A stretch of 27,542 nt of DNA from a virus, in IMG/VR virus record IMGVR_UViG_3300008107_000303, positions 1 through 27,542 of that record. One strand, given 5' to 3'. The notes below the pieces were generated by a model, which did no database searches, was not told the DNA's origin, and saw only the letters and a list, made by a program, of their open reading frames with translations. A program made the position numbers and the translations under genes. Below, in pieces: positions 14,935 through 21,665 of this stretch (positions within the stretch are counted from its first letter, which is position 1; each line of letters starts with the position of its first letter).

Positions 14935-17798
14935 TGAAGGCTAGTCAAAGTTTTAGTTATACAGGTAGCTCAACATATACATTTGACAATGTATTGCTTG
15001 AGGATGGTGGTGTTGCCTTGTTTGATTCAAGAACAGGTATCGGTGGGTTTGATTATATGCCTGCAGATGGTGATACCGTAACAGTGTTAGCTGGGTATGG
15101 AACAAATGCAAGTACTCAGAAGTTGCAGCCTGGACTAAATAATAAGGTGTACTATCTTGTTTCTGATACATTGTACACAGAAGATGAAAACAGCAGAATA
15201 GTATCTCTTGCGACAGAAATACCTGTTGTATATAATCCAAGTAATGGTGGATATTACGAGGGAACTTTTGTGTTCAGCAATCCAAATGATCTTGAGTATT
15301 TGTACTTGATATTTGACTACTCTGACAAGTTCGATGATGGTTCGGTGTCTTATTCCGGAAATGCTACAGAAAGAATAATAGAAGCGGATTTTGGAACTGT
15401 AGTAGGTAACGCTGGATTTGATTATGTTATAACAGACAAGCCTGTTAGAATACAAGTAAAGTGGAATGGAGTAATAGTTGGTGACACTGGGTATGTTGGT
15501 TTAAACACTTTAGCAAACTACAATGACCTTATAGCGGCTGGAGTCGCCCCTGAAAACATAGCTTTATCGTCTCCTTATAACGGTCTTGTAAACAACGGAA
15601 CTGGACAGATAAGGTTTAACAAGTACTTGTCTTTACCTAATTCCGTTGTATATGCATCTGCTGTTCTAAACTCTACATCATTCTTTATAACAGAGATAGA
15701 TCCAACACTTACAAGCTTCTACATAGACACTACTAATGGTACGCTTGCTAATGTCTGTTCGCAGATACCAAGTACTCAGTACTACCATGACGGAGCAAAT
15801 GCTCTACCTGCTGTTGGAGACAGGATATACACCACAAGTACGGGTACATTATTTGATGGAGGCAATGCATATCATCAGACGTCTACTACATCACTGGTTG
15901 TACCTCCTGTGTCTGGTGGTACATATGTAGCTATAGACAGCAACGGTGTTGTTTATGATGCTGGAGGGTGTGACTGCCTAGAGTACGCTCCGCCATTTGT
16001 GTATCAGGATGACATTACACTTGCTGTAGGTAAGCCTGTAAATATAAACCTTCTCGCTACTGGTAATCCTACTTCATGGGCTATAGTTAATTCACCATGC
16101 AATGACTATTCTATAACTGGAGGTACAAATGGTACTATATATAGTTATATTACATGTGATGGTCAGACAAAGAGAACAACAGTGTCTGCTAATAACACGG
16201 ACACGGTATCAGCAACAACTACCCCTACAGTTATTGCAGGAGGAGGATCTGCCACGCTTATTAGTCCATCACAACCAAACATACTGCCCAAAGGAATTAC
16301 TATATCTGAGTCTGGAGTTCTGTCTGGAACGCCTGCTGATTCGTGTTCATTCACTGTGGATATCGAGGCTACGAATTGCTTTGGAACATCAGTGACAAAG
16401 ACGTTGGCTATAGACGTGTATACAGGCATACAAATTAAACCATTCCTGATAGATGTTGAGAACTTCAAAGATACTGGCGACAGCGCTTGTGTGCTTGTTT
16501 CACCTAACTACTCAGTATATTATCATGACGGAGCTGGATATGTTCCTGAAGTCGGTGATCACATATTCAAAGACGAAAAAGGTCAAGAGCCTTTGATGGG
16601 TGGAGAGCTTTGGTATAGTATTGATCCGTCAACATATACGGTGAAGATAGACCAGTTAGGTAAGGTGTGTGAAAAGAATGAGTGCCCGTCTATTACTACA
16701 ACGACAACTACTACAACTACTACAACCACTACTACAACTTTGCCCACAGGAGATTACTTCATAGCTGAGTCTTGTTTAGCTCCTGGAGTAGAGGCAGTGT
16801 TGTTTGATGTTACTTCGTCCGGTCTTATTGTCACTGATGTTGTGAAGACTACAGATGGCAACTGCTGGACTATTACATCAACTACAACAGCTACGTTCCC
16901 ATATCTTGACATTGAGAACCCTACGGTTGTGTATGCTGACTGTAATACATGCCTTGGCGTTACAACAACCACCACCACGACAACAACTACAACAGCTGCT
17001 CCTATTACGTCATTTAGCATGGACAGTGATGGGTTCAATACTTCATCTCTTGCGTGTGACAACGGAGCTGCTCCTTGGACTACATACTACCATAACGGCA
17101 TAGGAGCTGTTCCTGCAGTAAACGATTTTGTTTACACTAATGCGCTAGGAACTATTCCATTTAACGGTCTATCTAAGTGGTACAAGGTGTCTACTGGTAT
17201 TGTCATACAAATAAGCATACTAGGTCAAGTCCTTGCTGTTGTGAACTGTGCAGCAACTACTACTACAACAACTACTACTCTGCCTACCTGGTATTATAAC
17301 GCGATTGAGTGTGGTAGCGCAGATCCGCCACAAGTGTTATCGCAACAAGCTGCTGCACAATTGGCTTTAGGTACTGTAGTTAAAATAACAAACGGTAAGT
17401 GCTTCACCATAGACTCTTACGCTATGAGTGGTCCAGCTGTAGGTACTATATTGTTTACATACGACAACTGTGTGGATTGTCAGGGAGTTACTACTACAAC
17501 GACAACTACAACGACGACAACTACAACGACGACAACTACTACCACAACGACAACTACAGCTGCACCACTTACAAAGGTTATAGCTAGATATGGGTTAACT
17601 AACTTAGCTTCATGTACTGGTGCTATATCTGACTACTGGATAGATGGACCAATGGGCACTCCAGGAAACAACATATACACAGATGCGAACGGAACTATCT
17701 TAGCTCCTGCTGGATGGTATAAAAAGCTGAACATCTCCACTTCATATTGGTGGAAGGATGGTACTGTTTGGACTGGAAATAGTTACGTATGCGTCTAA
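14934..17798 (+). CDS. Modular adhesin-like tail protein with four poly-threonine linkers
   Basis: The 954 residues have a beta-rich N-terminal part (1-275) likely to anchor to the tail. Module A1 (about 275-350, YYHDGAN at 283) comes next, then an Ig-like He_PIG-type domain (LPKGITISESGVLSGTP from 451, ending near 500). After these, A and B modules alternate: A2 (YYHDGAG at 529), 15 Thr (588-602), B1 (603-676), 11 Thr (677-687), A3 (YYHNGIG at 718), 8 Thr (775-782), B2 (783-852), 23 Thr (853-875), A4 (880-954). Both B modules end in C-x2-C (DCNTC, NCVDC) and carry an NGKCFTI / DGNCWTI core. This looks like a multivalent host-binding fibre or adhesin with mucin-like stalks. It overlaps the glycosyltransferase gene by 10 bases. 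Functions are inference from architecture. Confidence 0.8.
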   Translation: MKASQSFSYTGSSTYTFDNVLLEDGGVALFDSRTGIGGFDYMPADGDTVTVLAGYGTNASTQKLQPGLNNKVYYLVSDTLYTEDENSRIVSLATEIPVVYNPSNGGYYEGTFVFSNPNDLEYLYLIFDYSDKFDDGSVSYSGNATERIIEADFGTVVGNAGFDYVITDKPVRIQVKWNGVIVGDTGYVGLNTLANYNDLIAAGVAPENIALSSPYNGLVNNGTGQIRFNKYLSLPNSVVYASAVLNSTSFFITEIDPTLTSFYIDTTNGTLANVCSQIPSTQYYHDGANALPAVGDRIYTTSTGTLFDGGNAYHQTSTTSLVVPPVSGGTYVAIDSNGVVYDAGGCDCLEYAPPFVYQDDITLAVGKPVNINLLATGNPTSWAIVNSPCNDYSITGGTNGTIYSYITCDGQTKRTTVSANNTDTVSATTTPTVIAGGGSATLISPSQPNILPKGITISESGVLSGTPADSCSFTVDIEATNCFGTSVTKTLAIDVYTGIQIKPFLIDVENFKDTGDSACVLVSPNYSVYYHDGAGYVPEVGDHIFKDEKGQEPLMGGELWYSIDPSTYTVKIDQLGKVCEKNECPSITTTTTTTTTTTTTTTLPTGDYFIAESCLAPGVEAVLFDVTSSGLIVTDVVKTTDGNCWTITSTTTATFPYLDIENPTVVYADCNTCLGVTTTTTTTTTTTAAPITSFSMDSDGFNTSSLACDNGAAPWTTYYHNGIGAVPAVNDFVYTNALGTIPFNGLSKWYKVSTGIVIQISILGQVLAVVNCAATTTTTTTTLPTWYYNAIECGSADPPQVLSQQAAAQLALGTVVKITNGKCFTIDSYAMSGPAVGTILFTYDNCVDCQGVTTTTTTTTTTTTTTTTTTTTTTTAAPLTKVIARYGLTNLASCTGAISDYWIDGPMGTPGNNIYTDANGTILAPAGWYKKLNISTSYWWKDGTVWTGNSYVCV
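16695..16739 (+). repeat. Poly-Thr tract 1 (15 Thr)
   Basis: Fifteen consecutive ACN codons using ACT, ACA, ACG and ACC join module A2 to B1. The tract is flanked by SI and LP. Confidence 0.9.
16962..16994 (+). repeat. Poly-Thr tract 2 (11 Thr)
   Basis: Eleven ACN codons follow the DCNTCLGV end of B1 and precede AAP at the start of A3. Confidence 0.9.
17256..17279 (+). repeat. Poly-Thr tract 3 (8 Thr)
   Basis: Eight ACN codons (ACT and ACA only) lie between NCAA at the end of A3 and LPTW at the start of B2. Confidence 0.9.
17490..17558 (+). repeat. Poly-Thr tract 4 (23 Thr) with 15-base repeat unit
   Basis: Twenty-three ACN codons follow the NCVDCQGV end of B2 and precede AAP at the start of A4. 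Within it the 15-base unit ACGACGACAACTACA recurs in tandem, an imprint of repeat expansion. Confidence 0.9.
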
Positions 17799-18706
17799 AA
17801 TTAATAAGCGCCCAGCCTGCCACTAAGTATTATGCGTGGCAGGTTGAGGTGTATCTTACACAGTTCTTGCGACTTGGCTATAATCCTAAAGATATACATA
17901 TTGTCGCAGGATACACGTATGACATTGATCAGTCTTGGGCGGATCTATATCACGCATATCCTGATGTGGAAATACAATTTTATAAGTACAAAGAAACGGA
18001 CTATGCGCCTGCTATGCAGTCTGCTGTTCTCGCTCAACACTTCAAGAAATTTGAATGGTTGAAAGACTGTGCTATATTTTTCCATGACGCTGACTTTGTG
18101 TTTACCAAGTACTTTGATTTTTCACCATTTCTAAATGAAGAGACATGGTACTTCAGTGATACTATCAGTTACATTGGAGCGGACTACATAAAGAGCAAGA
18201 GCCCATCTATACTCGATATAATGTGCGCGACAGTTGGTATAGACCGGTCAGTAGTTGAGGCAAACCAGCAGAACTCAGGTGGCGCACAGAAGCTTATGAA
18301 GAATGTAACTTCTGACTACTGGATGGAGGTTAATGTACACTCGAACAATCTATATGCACTACTGAAGAAAGTGTCTCATATCAAGCCTGAAGACCATCAG
18401 TACGGCATACAGATATGGACAGCATCAATGTGGGCAGAGCTATGGACAGCTTGGAAGAGAGGCTTTATTGTAGAAGTACCAAAAGAGTTTGATTTCTGCT
18501 GGGCTACTTGTCATATCAGTCGTTGGGATGAGCTGTCGTTCTTCCACAACGCAGGTGTTGCAGCTCCCAATAGAGGGCTATTTTATAAGGGCGACTTTAT
18601 TGACAGACTTCCTTATGGAGTTGATGTAGATGTGGACATGGATCATTGCAGTCGTAGGTACTATGAATTAATACAGTCCGTACAGACTAAATTAGTATCT
18701 TTGTAG
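17789..18706 (+). CDS. GT-A-like glycosyltransferase in the tail operon
   Basis: The 305 residues begin MRLKLISAQPATKYYAWQVE, an N-terminal pattern I associate with phage and bacterial nucleotide-sugar transferases. FFHDADFVF (H99-D100-A101-D102) gives a DxD metal and nucleotide-sugar binding motif after a hydrophobic strand. Further conserved-looking blocks are SDTISYIGADYIKSK, NSGGAQ (162-167), WTASMWAELW (from 210), FCWATCH (to 242) and HNAGV (from H253). There is no signal peptide or membrane segment, so it is cytoplasmic. Its ATG lies inside the end of the adhesin gene (10-base overlap), implying coupled translation and a linked function, plausibly O-glycosylation of that protein's Thr tracts. 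Acceptor and sugar donor are unknown. Modification of host surface glycans is the main alternative. Confidence 0.75.
   Translation: MRLKLISAQPATKYYAWQVEVYLTQFLRLGYNPKDIHIVAGYTYDIDQSWADLYHAYPDVEIQFYKYKETDYAPAMQSAVLAQHFKKFEWLKDCAIFFHDADFVFTKYFDFSPFLNEETWYFSDTISYIGADYIKSKSPSILDIMCATVGIDRSVVEANQQNSGGAQKLMKNVTSDYWMEVNVHSNNLYALLKKVSHIKPEDHQYGIQIWTASMWAELWTAWKRGFIVEVPKEFDFCWATCHISRWDELSFFHNAGVAAPNRGLFYKGDFIDRLPYGVDVDVDMDHCSRRYYELIQSVQTKLVSL
18696..18703 (+). promoter_or_regulatory. -7 promoter box inside glycosyltransferase 3' end, 4 bases before next ATG
   Basis: TATCTTTG encodes part of the final VSL residues and is followed by TAGT and the ATG at 18708. The 4-base spacing to the start equals that at 9407-9414, so a leaderless message is again implied. 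No -33 element is evident. Confidence 0.5.
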
Positions 18707-18707
18707 T

Positions 18708-19463
18708 ATGGCGGCAGATACACTGACATATTCACCTACAAGTCAAGGTTGGACATCACGTTGGTCATATCATCCTGACTGGATGATAGGAATGAATAAC
18801 ACATTCTATACTTGGAAGAACGGTCAGCTTTACAAGCACGACACCAATCAGGTTAGAAATCAGTTCTATATTGAGGAGGTTCCAGGACAGGGTGGAAACA
18901 ATGTTAACTATCCGTCTACAGTGACAACTATTTTCAATCAAGATCCTACAGAGATGAAGGTATTTAAGACGTTGGAAATTGAGTCTAATGAACCTTGGAC
19001 GGCAGACATAACGACAGATGTAAACACGGGTCAAATTGACGATGACTGGTTTGCAAAGAAAGAAGAGGGGTGGTTTGCTTATGTCAGAAGGGATGCAGGA
19101 GACCTTGACCACACGGCAATATCTACTCAAGGCATAGGTCAGTGTCAGACATTTTCTTCTCTTGTTATAACATTTGGGTTCGGCATTGGCAATTCAGTCA
19201 GCCAGGGTGATACTATATACAAACTATCTGGAGGGTCTTTAGTTCAAGTTGGAGCAGTGGCATCACATAACTATAACTCCATAACACTCGTGTCGGCAAT
19301 ATCCACTCCAGCCCCTGGCGACTTTATTGTATATGTAAAGAACAGTGTAGCTGAATCGTATGGAGCTAGAGGCGCTTGGATGGAAGTAACACTTTCTAAT
19401 AGTGACACTTCAGAGGTTGAGATATTTGAGGTCTCAACAAATGTATTCAAATCTTTCCCGTAA
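18708..19463 (+). CDS. Tail structural protein (251 aa)
   Basis: The opening TLTYSPTSQGWTSRWSYHPDWMIGMNN and the segments FYTWKNGQLYKHD, VRNQFYIEEV, FNQDPTEMKVFKTLEIES and FAKKEEGWFAYVRR form a pattern I associate with tail proteins of Bacteroidota phages, next to or fused with the muzzle/stabilization protein. The middle (around residues 160-205) is a Gly/Ser/Val beta segment, and the end GARGAWMEVTLSNSD looks like a closing beta sandwich. It carries no signal sequence. Here it is separated from the muzzle by the adhesin and glycosyltransferase, and has its own promoter-like box. The structural role is likely, the precise part is unknown. Confidence 0.7.
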   Translation: MAADTLTYSPTSQGWTSRWSYHPDWMIGMNNTFYTWKNGQLYKHDTNQVRNQFYIEEVPGQGGNNVNYPSTVTTIFNQDPTEMKVFKTLEIESNEPWTADITTDVNTGQIDDDWFAKKEEGWFAYVRRDAGDLDHTAISTQGIGQCQTFSSLVITFGFGIGNSVSQGDTIYKLSGGSLVQVGAVASHNYNSITLVSAISTPAPGDFIVYVKNSVAESYGARGAWMEVTLSNSDTSEVEIFEVSTNVFKSFP

Positions 19464-19476
19464 CGCATTTTTTGCT

Positions 19477-19484
19477 TATCTTTG
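19477..19484 (+). promoter_or_regulatory. -7 promoter box before internal-protein genes
   Basis: TATCTTTG followed by C lies in the 39-base gap between 19463 and 19503, 18 bases before the ATG. It is preceded by a T-run (ATTTTTTGCT) as in the cassettes near 9000 and 9407, but without a convincing hairpin. It would drive the three cargo-type genes. Confidence 0.55.
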
Positions 19485-19502
19485 CTGTAAATTAATCACA
19501 CT

Positions 19503-20111
19503 ATGTTTGGACTAATTTCAGCAGGCGTATCATTGGCAGGTCTTGGTATGAGCGCATTGGAGGCTATAAAGGCTAACAGAGAGATGAAGAAAGCTCAATC
19601 TGAAGCTAATGCCTCTTTAAATCAACTTGCAGGTCTAACAAGAAAAAATGTATATGCTGGAATGGGTGGAGCTGACGTATCTAGTGTACAAACTCAAGCC
19701 TTAAATCAGCAGACAGCACAAGGCATGCAAGCTCTACAGGGCATGGGTCCAGAAGCGGCAATAGGTGGAACTGCAAATATGCTTCAAGGTCAAGCAGCAG
19801 CTATGGCAGATATTACTCAAGCTCAAGCACAAGAAGATCAAAGAGTAAAAGAAATGATAGCTGGAGAGCAGTCTGCAATTGAGCAAGAGAATTTGGCTAG
19901 ACAAGAGGCAGTAACAGGATATAGAGCTGGAGCCGCAGTAAATGCTCAACAACAAGCAGCCGCTGCTAGGTCATCGGCAGTAGAGGGTATGTTTGGTTCA
20001 GCTCTTGGAGCACTTCAATATGCTAAAAGTGATTTCGACCCAGATACTGGGCTGTATGTTGGCACTAAATGGGGTCAAGGTCAATTGAATGAAAATCAAG
20101 GAAATCAGTAA
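19503..20111 (+). CDS. Ala/Gln-rich internal virion (pilot/cargo) protein (202 aa)
   Basis: The protein opens with a hydrophobic Gly/Ala/Leu stretch (LISAGVSLAGLGMSALEAI) that could be a membrane-seeking helix. It then becomes a long Ala/Gln/Glu-rich helical region with coiled-coil character (TQALNQQTAQGMQALQGM, QAQEDQRVKEMIAGEQSAIEQ). It ends in a short Gly/Tyr tail (DTGLYVGTKWGQGQ). This composition matches ejected internal proteins of short-tailed phages (such as P22 gp7 or T7 gp14 types) that line or extend the channel during DNA entry. It is the first of three overlapping or adjoining genes with a common promoter-like box, and overlaps the next by one base. Homology was judged by composition and place only. 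Confidence 0.65.
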   Translation: MFGLISAGVSLAGLGMSALEAIKANREMKKAQSEANASLNQLAGLTRKNVYAGMGGADVSSVQTQALNQQTAQGMQALQGMGPEAAIGGTANMLQGQAAAMADITQAQAQEDQRVKEMIAGEQSAIEQENLARQEAVTGYRAGAAVNAQQQAAAARSSAVEGMFGSALGALQYAKSDFDPDTGLYVGTKWGQGQLNENQGNQ

Positions 20112-21664
20112 TGGCACTAGAAGATGTGGGATACATAAGTCGCGGCACAATTGATTGGGCTGGACTTACAAATAAAATAGCTGAAGGCATAAATCAAATT
20201 GGTGTCGATCAGAAAAAAGCTAGGGAGGAAAATCAGGCTACATTTGACCAAACAAACTCTCTATTAAACAAGCCATTAAATTTAGAGAAGCAGTCTCTAA
20301 ATACTTTTGTTATTAGCTCGTCTGATGCTGCAAAGAATCAACTCTTAGAAGCAAAAAGAGCTCTATACAATAGAGAGATATCTTCAGCAGAATATAAAAG
20401 AATCGCTGCAAATATGCAGGAGCATTGGCAGAACTTCGCTGAACAAGCAAAGACAGCTGACGAAAGATTCAAGTTATACCAAGAAAGAAATACGCCTGAC
20501 GCTAATGGCGTTATCGCTGCATCTAATGCAGAGGACTTTCTTATGGAGCAGTATCTAAATGCTGCCGACTTGAATAACAAGAAGATGGTCATAGGTAAGG
20601 ACGGTTCAATGTATCTTCAGCAGGTGGATCCAAACACTGGAGAGCAGGTTGGCGATCTTATTGACTACCGTGACTTTGCTCGTCCTGAAAATATGCAGAT
20701 AAACCGCATAAACTTATCTGAGGCAGTTAAGAACATCACAGGTAACTGGGCTTCATTTCAAGAATGGACAGATAAAGGTCGTGGCGGAGAGGAAACCGTT
20801 GAGTCTATTAGACTACAGCCTAAATATGAAGAAGCAAAAATAAATGCTGTAAATGCTATCATCAGCAATCCGAAAGCAGCTCTATCTGTAATTGTAGATA
20901 ATGGAGTACCAGGAGGTGGTATGTACTACATGAAAGATACAGAGGGCGATCGAATGATACAAGAGGAGATGGTTAAGAAAGAGGCAGCTAAAGGCAGTCC
21001 TCTTACTGAAGATGAAAAAAAGCAAATACGAATGTCTGCTGTTAAGTTTACAAAAAATGATGCAGGCGAGTATGTTCCTGAGCTTACGGACGAGCAGATG
21101 GAATTTGCAAAAGGTATAGCTGACAGAGCTATTGACATGCAGATGGAATATAGCATTACCGGTTCTCCAAGACAGCAATGGTCTTCTGGCGGTGGTGGCG
21201 GAGGCGGATCTAAAGATAGTGTTGCAATAAATGCTTACATAGCTTCTGCTGACGCAGTAACTAAAGGTGATTTTGCTGGATTTGACACTGACAATTATAG
21301 GTTTGAGTCTAAAAAAGATGCATCTGGTAAGCCATATGTACTCATAAAAAGAGTACTAAAAGATGGAAAAGGAGGTATTTTTGTAGATCAAAATAATCCA
21401 GTAAAGGTATATAGTCCTGAAGGAATGACTCAATACTTAAAAAATCTTGATGGAGATGTTCCAATGTACTTTAGGGGTAAAGAAGACTACAAAAAACTAT
21501 ATGGAGACGAATATTATAAGCCAGGTCAGCCTGCAGGATCGGGTGGAAAGCCATCTGCAACCACAATAAAAGCATCTGACATACCAGCAAAAGCAAAAGC
21601 AGCTGGATATACAACAGATGAGTACAAGAAGTTATTACAGCAAAAAGGTATCAAAATAATATAA
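20111..21664 (+). CDS. Internal virion/cargo protein (517 aa)
   Basis: Residues 1-130 are helical and Gln/Lys/Asn-rich (NKIAEGINQIGVDQKKAREENQ). The middle has mixed fold (MYLQQVDPNTGEQVGDLIDY, DYRDFARPENMQINR), then a run of seven glycines (360-366) acts as a flexible linker. The C-terminal part (KDSVAINAYIASADAVTKGD...GQPAGSGGKP) ends in AKAAGYTTDEYKKLLQQKG, a short helical motif of the kind found at the ends of phage internal proteins. No enzymatic motif is visible. It overlaps the previous gene by one base (TAATG) and lies one base before the giant gene. It probably travels in the capsid or tail and is ejected, judged from its place and lack of signal peptide. Confidence 0.65.
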   Translation: MALEDVGYISRGTIDWAGLTNKIAEGINQIGVDQKKAREENQATFDQTNSLLNKPLNLEKQSLNTFVISSSDAAKNQLLEAKRALYNREISSAEYKRIAANMQEHWQNFAEQAKTADERFKLYQERNTPDANGVIAASNAEDFLMEQYLNAADLNNKKMVIGKDGSMYLQQVDPNTGEQVGDLIDYRDFARPENMQINRINLSEAVKNITGNWASFQEWTDKGRGGEETVESIRLQPKYEEAKINAVNAIISNPKAALSVIVDNGVPGGGMYYMKDTEGDRMIQEEMVKKEAAKGSPLTEDEKKQIRMSAVKFTKNDAGEYVPELTDEQMEFAKGIADRAIDMQMEYSITGSPRQQWSSGGGGGGGSKDSVAINAYIASADAVTKGDFAGFDTDNYRFESKKDASGKPYVLIKRVLKDGKGGIFVDQNNPVKVYSPEGMTQYLKNLDGDVPMYFRGKEDYKKLYGDEYYKPGQPAGSGGKPSATTIKASDIPAKAKAAGYTTDEYKKLLQQKGIKII

Positions 21665-21665
21665 T

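Noticed and set aside
16163-17062. - strand frames with poly-valine
   Set aside because: They are the complement of the Thr-coding region of the 954-aa gene, including the GTN complement of ACN codons; not independent genes.
16680-17560. Diversity-generating retroelement or CRISPR-like repeat explanation for the repeats
   Set aside because: No reverse transcriptase, template repeat or regular direct repeats with unique spacers; the repeats are Thr codon runs in one reading frame.
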